This document shows positions 17,224 through 26,123 of a stretch of 64,000 nt of DNA, one piece after another. Position 1 is the first letter of the stretch. Every line of letters begins with the position of its first letter. The DNA lies in assembly GCF_011604685.1 (NCBI RefSeq), contig NZ_CP050063.1:5850501-5914500 (forward strand), written 5' to 3'. This stretch comes from Spirosoma aureum. GTDB lineage: Bacteria > Bacteroidota > Bacteroidia > Cytophagales > Spirosomataceae. A program made the position numbers and the translations under genes. Below the pieces are notes generated by a model. That model was not told the origin of the DNA. It saw only the letters and a list, made by a program, of their open reading frames with translations, and searched no databases.

Positions 17224-17844
17224 TTACTCTTCCTCGATGGCTTCCAGAATATCCATCAATTCACCGAATTCTTTATTGCCGGGATGTTCTTCATCGCCCC
17301 CGCTAAGCGCAATTCCCCGAACAGGAAGCTGTGCCAATAGCTCATGTACATTGACGGCCGAAACACCGGTGCCTAATAATACGGGGTATCGCCCTGCCAA
17401 TCGTTGGAGCGCCAGTTTCAGGTCATCATCAAGGTGAAGCGGCCCATTGCTTTCGAGCAGAACGTATTCGGCACCTGTCGCCCCTGTTTGCAGAAAGGTA
17501 TCAAGTTGATTGAGGGTCAACTGCGACAAATCGACCCGTAGAATGAGTGGTTTTCCTAACGAACCCAGGTACGGCAGTAAAGCCGATTCATCAATCTGGA
17601 GCAGATCAGGCTGATAGGTCTCAAGTAGTTGCTCAATAACTTCCGGATCAGTCGACGTTGTTTCGCCCACAATCTGTACCCCGGCAACCCACGATTTTAT
17701 TTCTTCAAACTTTTTAGGATCAACATAATCTGCTGATTCAGCATCCATTGAAAAGCCAAGCATGTCGACACCCATACCAGCACAATACCGGGCATCACTA
17801 AGATTCGTAACGTTGGAGATTTTAACAAGTGTTGTGAGAGCCAT
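17224..17844 (-). CDS. TrpF-like TIM-barrel protein without the catalytic Cys
   Basis: The 206-residue protein follows the phosphoribosylanthranilate isomerase pattern: VKISNVTNLSDA at the start, VLLGTGVSAVNV near 153-164 and SGGDEEHPGNKEF near the end. In true TrpF the first motif is KICG with a catalytic Cys; here Ser 10 replaces it. The catalytic Asp region reads VLLESNG, and the QLHGDE motif reads LLQIDES. Other trp genes are absent nearby. It may be a catalytically changed or non-catalytic relative. Confidence 0.75.
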   Translation of the reverse strand: MALTTLVKISNVTNLSDARYCAGMGVDMLGFSMDAESADYVDPKKFEEIKSWVAGVQIVGETTSTDPEVIEQLLETYQPDLLQIDESALLPYLGSLGKPLILRVDLSQLTLNQLDTFLQTGATGAEYVLLESNGPLHLDDDLKLALQRLAGRYPVLLGTGVSAVNVHELLAQLPVRGIALSGGDEEHPGNKEFGELMDILEAIEEE

Positions 17845-17874
17845 GATACAGTCAATTACAGGCTACGAAGTTAA

Positions 17875-17909
17875 GGAGGGAGTGGGCAGGGAGCAAGGGA
17901 CAGTGAATG
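17875..17909. repeat. Purine-rich heptad repeat, weak
   Basis: Units ggaggga, gtgggca, gggagca, agggaca, gtgaatg run at 7-base spacing. A pyrimidine-rich partner at about 17921-17945 pairs only partly. It lies upstream of the TrpF-like start on the minus strand, and its sequence theme differs from the other heptad repeats. Confidence 0.45.
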
Positions 17910-17945
17910 CAGTTACGCATTTGCTCGTCTCCCCACCCCTTGCCT

Positions 17946-18800
17946 CTACTGCACCTTCACCCGGTTAAAAATCTCCCGGAAATTTTTCACGCTTTCCGCT
18001 ATCTCAGGGCCGTTATTTTCCCAGTGGTATTCGTATTCAGCCGAGATCGGGCCTTTAAAGTGCTGGCGTTTCAACTCAGCAATGACGGCTTCTACTTTGC
18101 AATCGCCCGTACTCCAGACAACATCGTGGTATTTACCATCGGGCGTATCTTTCTTCACATCTTTAAAATGCATACCGATTACATGGCCATTCAGCTTTTT
18201 CAGGCACTCAATCGGATCGAGCCCTGAACGAACCCAGTGTCCAATATCGGAGCAGGAGCCGATGTACTTGCTCCCACCGATAGCAGCCAGAACCGTATCA
18301 GGATGCCAGTAGCGCGACGGTTTGGGATGGTTATGTAAGGCTACGTTGATTTTATACTGCTCAGCTAGTTTGCGGACTAAAGGCATTTGCTCAGGAGTAG
18401 GTTCAGAGTTGATATTCAGGATACCCATATCCTTTGCAAACTCAAACAACGCACTCCATTCTTCATCCGTTTTAGGATTGATCACACCATAAGCCACTAC
18501 TGTCAGCCCTTTGTCTTTAATTAATTTCTTAACGGCCTGCCGGGTTGCAGCATCCATTTTAAAGTCCATTTTTCCTTCCATGCCTCCACCAATTGGCTGC
18601 CCCGGAAATGCTTCGACATATTTGAGGCCACAGCTATCAATTTTCCGCAGGGCTTCGGCAAAAGGGAATAACCGAAATGAATATGCCTGGGCTCCCAGTT
18701 TCCAACCTGCCTTATCTTCAGGATTTTTCTGAGCTATTGCCGAGACGATACTTAACGCTGCCATTGCCCCGCCCAGGAGGTACTTTGTCCAATGTTTCAT
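17946..18800 (-). CDS. Exported sugar phosphate isomerase/epimerase-like protein
   Basis: The TIM-barrel fold of the xylose isomerase-like family is visible: LGAQAYSFRLFPFAEAL, then a histidine-rich metal-site region (VALHNHPKPSRYWHP) and HVIGMHFKDVK toward the end. ATG 18800 gives MKHWTKYLLGGAMAALSIVS, a signal peptide. An ATG eight codons upstream is less likely. Exported members are common in Bacteroidota and their substrates are mostly unknown. The TrpF-like gene lies about 100 bases downstream on the same strand. Confidence 0.88.
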   Translation of the reverse strand: MKHWTKYLLGGAMAALSIVSAIAQKNPEDKAGWKLGAQAYSFRLFPFAEALRKIDSCGLKYVEAFPGQPIGGGMEGKMDFKMDAATRQAVKKLIKDKGLTVVAYGVINPKTDEEWSALFEFAKDMGILNINSEPTPEQMPLVRKLAEQYKINVALHNHPKPSRYWHPDTVLAAIGGSKYIGSCSDIGHWVRSGLDPIECLKKLNGHVIGMHFKDVKKDTPDGKYHDVVWSTGDCKVEAVIAELKRQHFKGPISAEYEYHWENNGPEIAESVKNFREIFNRVKVQ

Positions 18801-19052
18801 AAAGCAGATAATGTTTTTAATCAAAAGGAATCGGGCAATTTGCTTTACCCATTAATTTCCATAAATCAGTAGTGGTGAAGGCTCTACCTCTGGGAACCGC
18901 TCAGCAAAAAAGTTCGGTGGTGGTTTGCAGTTTACTGGTGCAGCGGTTAAGCTGCGGAAAAATCAACTGAATTATCTACTTTAGAGCGGGCCAGTTTGCA
19001 CAAATAGGTTCACTCGCTGGTTTATACTCAACAACATCATACTTCAGTCTTT

Positions 19053-19892
19053 ATGAAAAGGATAACGCTTGCTCTCGCGGTACTGTGTATTCTCGTTATT
19101 GGCTGTAAAGATGCGCCATTAGAGCTGACTCCATCTCCTTCATCTGGACAAAGGGTAGCCCATCTGACGATCCGCTATTACCGCTTTCTGGATCAGGAAC
19201 CCATGCTCGATACCGTGCTGATTGATGGGGCAGTTAAGGCAATTGCGTCTAAAGATAGTATGAGCTTTCGCTACGACTCACAGGGTAGGCTAACCAACTA
19301 TGACCGAACCCAATATTCGGCCAATATTAGTGGCCCTTACACCAGCGGAACACTAAAAAGTGAATACACTTATCAGAACGGGCAATTTCAGGAACTGGAA
19401 GGCAGTACCGGCATTCGGTTCCAGTATCGACTCGACGACTCGCAGCGTAGGGTGCTGAGCCGGACTAAAAAGCGTTACTCCTACATCGATGTCGATACGT
19501 TGAGACAGTATTCGGCCGAAGGCATTCTAAAAACAGTACAATTTCTGAATAACCGGCAGGTATTCACTATTGATAATGGTAACGTGGTTCGTATTGAGCA
19601 ATATGGAATCGCGAGCGGCAAGCTAGAACAGGTAACTCAGATGACCTATGATAACACGCATCTTGCTCCGCCGGCCCAGTTAACCTTTCTGGGAGAAACC
19701 AGCCGAAATGCGCTAGTTCATAAAAAGATTCTTGATTACGGCTATACGGATGGCGTCCATATCTATGACTACACCTATACGAATGAATATGATGCCCAGG
19801 GGCGAATGACACGGCAAATCGAATACCACCAGGAATCGTGGTACAATCAGGGCAAGCCTTACTTCTGGACGGCCACTGATTACTACTACTGA
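19053..19892 (+). CDS. Lipoprotein with YD-repeat-like segments
   Basis: The 279-residue product begins with a lipoprotein signal, acylated at Cys 18 (LCILVIGC). The mature part has short segments like FRYDSQGRLTNYD and YDAQGRMTRQIEYH, which recall YD repeats or the DUF4595 family of Bacteroidota surface proteins. No catalytic motif is seen. It is probably an outer membrane lipoprotein. No operon partner is clear, since the next gene begins about 170 bases later. Confidence 0.75.
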   Translation: MKRITLALAVLCILVIGCKDAPLELTPSPSSGQRVAHLTIRYYRFLDQEPMLDTVLIDGAVKAIASKDSMSFRYDSQGRLTNYDRTQYSANISGPYTSGTLKSEYTYQNGQFQELEGSTGIRFQYRLDDSQRRVLSRTKKRYSYIDVDTLRQYSAEGILKTVQFLNNRQVFTIDNGNVVRIEQYGIASGKLEQVTQMTYDNTHLAPPAQLTFLGETSRNALVHKKILDYGYTDGVHIYDYTYTNEYDAQGRMTRQIEYHQESWYNQGKPYFWTATDYYY

Positions 19893-20059
19893 CCTAAGTA
19901 AAAAGGGCTCGTCGGTCAACTTTTGCTAATGATTAGTACGTGTCAGTTCAGGATAACACCTTTATTTGCGATTGCTTTCTTCTTAGTTAGAGAAGCCATC
20001 CTTTTGTGTATTGACACCCTCTAAAGAGCATAAGAACCCGGTTACTATTTTCAATAACA

Positions 20060-20704
20060 ATGGCTGTTTTCAGAAGGATACTTATCCATCTACTCATGCT
20101 TACTCCCTGGGCTGCCTTAGGTCAGGGAGTAACTGATTTTTATCAAAACCATTCGGAATCAGAACGAAGATATGGATTTCGAGCAGGGGTGAATTATTCA
20201 TATCCAATAGCCAGTGCAGAACCTCGTCTCATAGCAATTTCTTTGGCAGGTCTATTGCCCCGTTATGGTTTTTATATCGGGGGCTTTTACACCAGGCCAA
20301 TCATCAAAGATCAGTTGTCGCTGAGAATTGATGCTACATTTCAGCAAAAAGGCTTAAAATCCAGATACATCAACGGTCAAATAAATCTAATAGCAGGTTA
20401 TTATTATCTAGGGATCAACCCACAAATTGGGCTGCATCTTACCAGGAATATTACTCTACTGACGGGAATTGAATTCAACCCCTTAATCCGAACTCAGAAT
20501 GCCTGGGCTGATACTGACCCGCTTGAGGTTGGGCTAACATTCCGACTCAATTATATGTTTGGTCGCGTTGGCGCTGAAATAAGTTATTTCAAGGGATTTA
20601 CAAGGTTTGCTCAAGCAGTTACCCAAATTGCCGGAGCAGGCCCTTTTGATTTATACAATCAGAGTGCACAAGTAGGGCTAGTCTATAAATGGGGCAGAAA
20701 ATAA
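20060..20704 (+). CDS. Predicted outer-membrane beta-barrel protein
   Basis: The start MAVFRRILIHLLMLTPWAALG is a signal peptide. The mature 190 residues alternate hydrophobic and polar residues and are rich in Tyr, Gly and Phe, as in small porin-like barrels (for example RYGFYIGGFYTRPIIKDQLS). The last residue is Lys rather than Phe, so the barrel call is modest. The next gene starts seven bases after the stop, so the two are co-transcribed. No function can be named. Confidence 0.7.
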   Translation: MAVFRRILIHLLMLTPWAALGQGVTDFYQNHSESERRYGFRAGVNYSYPIASAEPRLIAISLAGLLPRYGFYIGGFYTRPIIKDQLSLRIDATFQQKGLKSRYINGQINLIAGYYYLGINPQIGLHLTRNITLLTGIEFNPLIRTQNAWADTDPLEVGLTFRLNYMFGRVGAEISYFKGFTRFAQAVTQIAGAGPFDLYNQSAQVGLVYKWGRK

Positions 20705-20711
20705 ACTAGTT

Positions 20712-21410
20712 ATGATTCGATTATTCACTTTCTTTTTTCTAATGGCCCACTTGGCGCCTGCTCAGGTTGTTGATAAAAAAAATTATACGATTACCTACGA
20801 TTCAACTAGTCAAGCTTATAAACCTGTTCCCGATAGCAAACAACTAATCAAAACCGGGTTGAACTTGCCTTTCTTTCGGCAATCATCTGTTTCTGCACCC
20901 TGGAAAAGCGTAGGAGTCGAAGCGGCTATTGAACATAAAATCAAGCCAGACATTTCCTTGCTGGGTGCATTAGAAATGAATTACGGATTTGGAAATCGAG
21001 CTTGGTTATATAGCGTCGATTTGCCGATTAGTGTACGTTATTATTTTTCAATAGGAAGAAAAATGAAGAAACGGGTCGATCCACATGGTTTCTTCAGGCA
21101 CTATGTGGCTATTCGAGCTGAGAACTCTCTTTTTTCAAACCTGCTTTACAATGATAATCCATTTACTGAAAAGTATTATAGAGGTCAATTTGTGAACTAT
21201 AGAACAAACGTATCGAAGTATAATGAGGCATTTAATTTATTCCAATATGCATACGTTCAAGTTGGATCTCAGTTTAAAATAAAAACGAATAAGTATTTAG
21301 ATATAAATGCAGTTGTTCCTATCACTGCTTTAATCTATAACAAGCTGGAATATACATTAGCGACACCTGCTTATGTAACGATTAAATATGGTCTATTCTG
21401 GCAAAAATAA
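20712..21410 (+). CDS. Exported protein, partner of the upstream barrel
   Basis: The protein has an N-terminal signal (MIRLFTFFFLMAHLAPAQ), then 210 residues with repeated amphipathic strands, and ends in TIKYGLFWQK. It looks like another barrel or a periplasmic beta protein. I see no motif. Codon use becomes AT-richer here than in the left part of the window. It ends the small operon; about 200 bases without a gene follow. Confidence 0.65.
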   Translation: MIRLFTFFFLMAHLAPAQVVDKKNYTITYDSTSQAYKPVPDSKQLIKTGLNLPFFRQSSVSAPWKSVGVEAAIEHKIKPDISLLGALEMNYGFGNRAWLYSVDLPISVRYYFSIGRKMKKRVDPHGFFRHYVAIRAENSLFSNLLYNDNPFTEKYYRGQFVNYRTNVSKYNEAFNLFQYAYVQVGSQFKIKTNKYLDINAVVPITALIYNKLEYTLATPAYVTIKYGLFWQK

Positions 21411-21625
21411 TTTGGCCCAATAGACCATATTTGTAATTGATAACAGTCAAGGATGGGGTAAATTCCCACCAGCTATTTTGATTGTCTGCATATGAAATAG
21501 AGTACTTCCTCTTACGAAAAATACCCGGCTTGGTAATACGTCTTTTTTAGAAGTTCAGCCAATTTGTAGCAGTGTAAATCCTCGAAGTATAAATCGCTTC
21601 ATAAACGTGTAGATTGAAGCAATAC

Positions 21626-22729
21626 CTATTCGGCAGCTACAGATAATTTTGTGAAATTGCCCACTGACTGCTTCAAGGCCTCTGCATGGTTATAGATGTC
21701 GTCTAGGGATTGGATTTCATATTTCGTTTCCCGTTTTTCTGCATCAAGTAAGCCGATATATTTCTTTTGCCCGTTTAGGTGCAATCGGCAAATTGTCTTA
21801 CGGTTGTTGTCATCCAAAAGAATCGCAAAATAGCTTTGTGCATCCCGATGAACAATGCGGTTTGAATCGATATGCGGACGCAGAATGGAACGAATAATAT
21901 AAAAGCCCTCTAATTCCTCCGCTGTTGTAACCACAATGGGACCTGTTTTTTCTTCGCTGGTTGGAGTAGCAATTGGTTCGGTAGTGATTTGTGGAATAGC
22001 TAATTCTTCTTGCCCTAGGGCGGTTTTCAACCGCCCGGATACTTGCTCGGAAATCGTTTGGGCAATTGACTTCTTGACTAACCCAGTGAAGTAATCAACC
22101 ATCCTGGCGTTTAATTGGCCTTCATACACACCTCTGGCAAAGTATTTGACAAAGTGCTCCGATGGATTTGTAAACTCTTGGTGCATGATAGACTTCAGTG
22201 CACCAGTATATTTTAGTTCACTGGCTGTATTGAGAATCTGGTCAACATCGAAGTAAGGCTTACTAAATTTCTTAACCTCTTCAATTTGATTCTCTCGTAA
22301 ATCAAGTAAGTCAATTTCAAGAAAAGGCTGTTCGTCCATCCGATTAGGAGCAACCAGATCCGTATAAAAGCGGTATACAACGCCATTAGTCAGGATACCA
22401 AAGCGGGCTTTGGTTACGTGGAAATAACGTAGTAACTGATTATCGTGCAAGGTAAGAGCTTGTTTCCAATGTTTGCACTCAATGAGCATACAGGGTTCAG
22501 GCTGCCCATTGACTTCTCGCATAATCGCGTAATCGACCTTTTCACCCTTCTTGGTACCAATGTCAGAAATAAACTCGGGCACAACTTCAAACGGATTAAA
22601 TACATCATATCCTAGCATATTCAGAAATGGCATGATTAGAGCCGTTTTTGCCGCTTCTTCGGTCTGGATAGAGTCTTTTAACTTAGCAACACGGTCGCAG
22701 TGCTGTTTGATTTGGTCTTTAAAATCCAT
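21626..22729 (-). CDS. Type I restriction HsdR N-terminal domain protein
   Basis: The start at ATG 22729 gives MDFKDQIKQHCDRVAKLKDS; a longer frame from 22777 would add 16 residues of doubtful coding. The first 130 residues match the HsdR-N nuclease fold: TEEAAKTALIMPFLNMLGYD, Asp 66 (KVDYAI) and Glu 84/Lys 86 (LIECKHW), the PD-(D/E)XK core. The helicase and methylase parts of a type I system are missing. The C-terminal 100 residues form a second small domain. Lone proteins like this are widespread; their role is unknown. Confidence 0.85.
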   Translation of the reverse strand: MDFKDQIKQHCDRVAKLKDSIQTEEAAKTALIMPFLNMLGYDVFNPFEVVPEFISDIGTKKGEKVDYAIMREVNGQPEPCMLIECKHWKQALTLHDNQLLRYFHVTKARFGILTNGVVYRFYTDLVAPNRMDEQPFLEIDLLDLRENQIEEVKKFSKPYFDVDQILNTASELKYTGALKSIMHQEFTNPSEHFVKYFARGVYEGQLNARMVDYFTGLVKKSIAQTISEQVSGRLKTALGQEELAIPQITTEPIATPTSEEKTGPIVVTTAEELEGFYIIRSILRPHIDSNRIVHRDAQSYFAILLDDNNRKTICRLHLNGQKKYIGLLDAEKRETKYEIQSLDDIYNHAEALKQSVGNFTKLSVAAE

Positions 22730-23089
22730 GATGGTATCAAGAGTAGAACTGGTATAGAATAATGAATAGGTCTTCAAGGTAAAAAGTGAAAGCTTTCCTT
22801 TTAATCTTTATAATATAAATAGATGTTTCTAATACGACGAATTGAGTAACCGGGGGCCAAGTCATGAATATTGAAGAGTATGTTAACTATTGATTGAAGT
22901 GGAGCATACCTTTAAAGGCATTTTTTTAACATGGCAGGGGAATTTGAAATAAGCAAAGTTTATGGGCCCCAAACACATTTCAATAAGGAACTCATACAAA
23001 ATACAACAGCTATAAACCAAAAAAGCCCCTAAATGGGGCTCCCTGGCATTTTTCTATATGTTTGTTTATTGACCATTTATCGTCAATAC
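22730..23089. other. Gene-free stretch upstream of the HsdR-N gene
   Basis: It is AT-rich and divides the dnaJ terminator (near 23020) from the promoter of the HsdR-N gene. I see no other feature. Confidence 0.5.
23018..23040 (-). terminator. Intrinsic terminator after dnaJ
   Basis: A 6-bp stem, agcccc/ggggct, around a five-base loop lies 50 bases downstream of the dnaJ stop. On the minus strand it is followed by a run of T (A run at 23018-23023 on the plus strand). Confidence 0.75.
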
Positions 23090-24250
23090 TTATCCATGAA
23101 AGAAATCCTTCATTTTATCGAAGAATCCTTTTTCATTTTTATTAGGCTTTGGCTGAAAGTTCGGTGAGTTACGTAGCTTTTCCAGCATCGACCGCTCTTC
23201 CGACGATAACGCTTTGGGCGTCCAGACGTTTACATGAACGAGTTGGTCACCACGGCCATAGCCGTTCAATTCTTTGATTCCTTTGCCTTTGAGACGAAGA
23301 ATTTTGCCACTCTGCGTACCCGGATCAAGCGTGATACGGGCCTTTCCGTCAATAGTTGGCACCTCTACGTTTGTGCCGACAGCAGCGTCCACAAAGTTGA
23401 CGTACAGATCAAACACGACGTTGTTGCCATCACGCTTGAGGTCAGCATCCTCTTCTTCTTCAATGACAATGAGTAAATCACCAGCAACACCACCACGCGG
23501 GGGTACGTTACCTTTTCCTCCTACCGATAATTGAATGCCTTCAGCAACACCCGCCGGAATCTTAATTGGAATAACGTCTTCCTGCAATACACGGCCTTCA
23601 CCAAAGCATACGTCGCACCGGTCGGTTACCAGTTTACCTTCACCATTACAGGTTGGGCAAGTGCTGGTCGAGACCATTTGCCCAAGCATGGTGTTGACTA
23701 CTTTACGGGTTTGCCCAGTTCCACTACAGGTCGTACAGGTTTGTACAGCCGTACCATTTTTAGACCCGTTACCACCACAGGTGTTACAGGTAACGTGGCG
23801 CTTAACTTTAATTTTCTTCTCAACACCGTTGGCAACTTCCTGTAAATTCAATTTCAGTTTAATGCGCAGATCGGAGCCACGACGAACGCGCTGACGTCCT
23901 CCTCCCCCCTGTGCTCCCCGAAAGAAGCTCCCAAAGGGCGAATCGTCGCCAAAAACGTCACCAAACTGACTGAATATATCCTCCATGGTTGGTCCACCGG
24001 CACCATAGCCACCAGCGGCTCCACCCATACCGGCATGACCAAACTGGTCATAGCGAGCCTTCTTCTGAGGGTCGTTCAGAACATCGTAAGCCTCAGCCGC
24101 TTCCTTAAATTTTTCTTCGGCGGTGGGGTCATCGGGGTTTTTATCGGGATGGTACTTGATGGCCATCTTCCGATATGCCTTTTTCAACTCCTCCGGCGAG
24201 ACGTTCTTATCAACGCCCAGTATTTCGTAATAATCGCGCTTCGTTGCCAT
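23090..24250 (-). CDS. dnaJ: Chaperone DnaJ
   Basis: DnaJ delivers substrates to DnaK and stimulates its ATPase. The ATG at 24250 gives [15 protein letters not shown], the standard start. An upstream frame to 24304 adds residues encoded by a repeat and is rejected. The J-domain has HPD at 34-36, a Gly-rich region follows (about 70-130), and there are four zinc motifs [24 protein letters not shown] and CDVCFGEG. The C-terminal substrate-binding domains are complete, 386 residues in all. It sits downstream of grpE; dnaK itself is elsewhere. Confidence 0.98.
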   Translation of the reverse strand: MATKRDYYEILGVDKNVSPEELKKAYRKMAIKYHPDKNPDDPTAEEKFKEAAEAYDVLNDPQKKARYDQFGHAGMGGAAGGYGAGGPTMEDIFSQFGDVFGDDSPFGSFFRGAQGGGGRQRVRRGSDLRIKLKLNLQEVANGVEKKIKVKRHVTCNTCGGNGSKNGTAVQTCTTCSGTGQTRKVVNTMLGQMVSTSTCPTCNGEGKLVTDRCDVCFGEGRVLQEDVIPIKIPAGVAEGIQLSVGGKGNVPPRGGVAGDLLIVIEEEEDADLKRDGNNVVFDLYVNFVDAAVGTNVEVPTIDGKARITLDPGTQSGKILRLKGKGIKELNGYGRGDQLVHVNVWTPKALSSEERSMLEKLRNSPNFQPKPNKNEKGFFDKMKDFFHG

Positions 24251-24254
24251 GGTC

Positions 24255-24325
24255 GGGATATATAATGTGGGATATATGATGTCTAGTCTGGCACATTGGA
24301 CCAAACATCATATATCCCACATCAC
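24255..24325. repeat. Heptad-built 18-bp hairpin between grpE and dnaJ
   Basis: The left side is gggatat, ataatgt, gggatat, atgatgt (24255-24282). The right side is acatcat, atatccc, acatcac (24305-24325). Arms 24265-24282 and 24305-24322 are perfectly complementary over 18 bp around a 22-base loop. In the grpE-dnaJ transcript it lies directly in front of the dnaJ start codon. Confidence 0.85.
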
Positions 24326-24334
24326 ACCTAAAAA

Positions 24335-24940
24335 TTATGCTCCTACAATTACTTTCGCAAACCGAATGACCTTGTCATTCAGATAATACCCTTTTTCAAT
24401 TTCGTCGATGACTTTTCCTTTGAGATCATCGCTTGGAGCCGGAAACTGAGTTACAGACTCGTGCAGGTCAGCATTAAAGGTTTCACCTTTCGAACTCATT
24501 GGTTTTAAGCCTTTATTTTCTAAAGTCTTAAACAACTTATTGTAAATCAGGGATATACCTTCCTTTACGGCGGCAATATCATCCGTTGTTTCGATGGATT
24601 GCATAGCGCGCTCAAAATCGTCAACAACGGGTATCAACGCCTGTAATAAGCCTTCATTGGCATTACTGATCAGGTCTAGTTTTTCCCTGGCCGTTCGCCG
24701 ACGAAAGTTCTCAAAGTCAGCGTACAAACGGAGGTATTTATCTTTAAGTTCAGCTAATTCACTGCCGATCCGTTCCGTTTCGGCCACAAAGCCTTCTGCC
24801 GAATTGCTTTCAGTTGTTTCTTCCGACTCTCCGCCATTGACGGGTACAGCCTCTTCACCGGCTGCGGTTGCAGTTGTCAGGTTGTCAGGTTGTTGCGTAT
24901 TCGTAGACGCTTCTTCGTCCAAAATGTCTTTATTTTCCAT
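24335..24940 (-). CDS. grpE: Nucleotide exchange factor GrpE
   Basis: GrpE releases ADP from DnaK. The ATG at 24940 gives [18 protein letters not shown], the usual acidic, unstructured start; an upstream frame to 25009 would add a Trp/Arg-rich piece that does not fit. The long helix is visible ([19 protein letters not shown]), then the beta domain ([20 protein letters not shown]) and the end [11 protein letters not shown]. Length is 201 residues. It is 84 bases upstream of dnaJ, with a hairpin between them. Confidence 0.97.
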   Translation of the reverse strand: MENKDILDEEASTNTQQPDNLTTATAAGEEAVPVNGGESEETTESNSAEGFVAETERIGSELAELKDKYLRLYADFENFRRRTAREKLDLISNANEGLLQALIPVVDDFERAMQSIETTDDIAAVKEGISLIYNKLFKTLENKGLKPMSSKGETFNADLHESVTQFPAPSDDLKGKVIDEIEKGYYLNDKVIRFAKVIVGA

Positions 24941-25119
24941 TGATGAGCTTCTATTTCGCTTCCAGAAATTCATATGCAAAGATGGGCAAAAGCTCGGCCA
25001 AAACCGCATTTACTGCCAAGTTGACACGATTTCTCAGTAATGGTCAGGCTGATTTATTGATTTACAGGATTTATCTTTCCGGCAAATCTGTTTTCCAGAA
25101 ACAGTCGCCTTCGTCTTTT

Positions 25120-26070
25120 ATGCATTCGTCAACAAGTCAGTACACCCAATTGATCAAAGCCAGAGCCCTCGCCTTAGGTTTTGATTTTTGTGGTGTGGCG
25201 AAAGCTGATTTTCTGGAAGAAGAAGCGCCCCGCCTGGAAACCTGGCTTAAGAATGGGATGCATGGCCAGATGAATTACATGGCTAACCACTTCGACAAAC
25301 GGCTTGATCCCCGCCTGCTGGTCGATGATGCCAAATCGGTCATAACGGTCTTGCTCAATTATTATCCAGAGCAGAAACTTCCCGAATCCGATGCAGATTA
25401 TAAGCTCTCAAAATATGCTTATGGTGCAGACTATCACTATGTTATAAAAGACAAACTAAAAAATTTACTGGCTTATATTCAGGAAGAAATCGGTGAAGTT
25501 GGCGGGCGGGCTTTTGTCGATTCAGCACCAGTCATGGATAAAGCCTGGGCTAATCGAGGGGGATTAGGTTGGGTGGGCAAACACACCAATCTGATCAATC
25601 GCGAGATCGGTTCGTTTTTCTTTATCGGCGAATTAATCCTCGATCTTGAGTTGGAGCCTGATGGTCCAATTACTGACTATTGCGGTACCTGTACACGTTG
25701 CATCGACGCCTGCCCTACCGACGCAATTGTTGGGCCATACGTGGTTGATGGCAGCAAGTGTATTTCTTACTTTACGATTGAGTTAAAAGAGGCAATTCCT
25801 GACGATGTTCGGGGAAAATTTGACAATTGGGTCTTCGGTTGTGACATCTGTCAGGATGTCTGCCCCTGGAATCGTTTTGCCAAACCACACAAAACGGTTG
25901 AATTCAACCTAAATCCCGAATTAGCCGCTTTTACAAAGACCGACTGGGAGGAAATTACGGAAGATGTTTTTCGTGAGGTTTTTCGCCGATCGGCCGTGAA
26001 ACGAACCAAACTGGAAGGTCTGAAGCGTAATATTGCATTCAATAAGCCAGGTTCCGTTTCTGAAAGCTGA
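25120..26070 (+). CDS. queG: Epoxyqueuosine reductase QueG
   Basis: QueG carries out the last step of queuosine synthesis in tRNA, reducing epoxyqueuosine with a cobalamin cofactor. The ATG at 25120 gives [20 protein letters not shown]; the upstream frame to 24940 overlaps the grpE start and is spurious. The catalytic Asp is at 134 (VDSAP). Two iron-sulfur cluster motifs are visible: Cys 188/191/194/198 with Cys 214, and Cys 241/244/248. The 316-residue length fits the shorter Bacteroidota form. Confidence 0.96.
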   Translation: MHSSTSQYTQLIKARALALGFDFCGVAKADFLEEEAPRLETWLKNGMHGQMNYMANHFDKRLDPRLLVDDAKSVITVLLNYYPEQKLPESDADYKLSKYAYGADYHYVIKDKLKNLLAYIQEEIGEVGGRAFVDSAPVMDKAWANRGGLGWVGKHTNLINREIGSFFFIGELILDLELEPDGPITDYCGTCTRCIDACPTDAIVGPYVVDGSKCISYFTIELKEAIPDDVRGKFDNWVFGCDICQDVCPWNRFAKPHKTVEFNLNPELAAFTKTDWEEITEDVFREVFRRSAVKRTKLEGLKRNIAFNKPGSVSES

Positions 26071-26123
26071 GACGAAATAGACTAATGAAAGCATTTCAGG
26101 CAGTTTTGAGTACAGCGGTGTGC

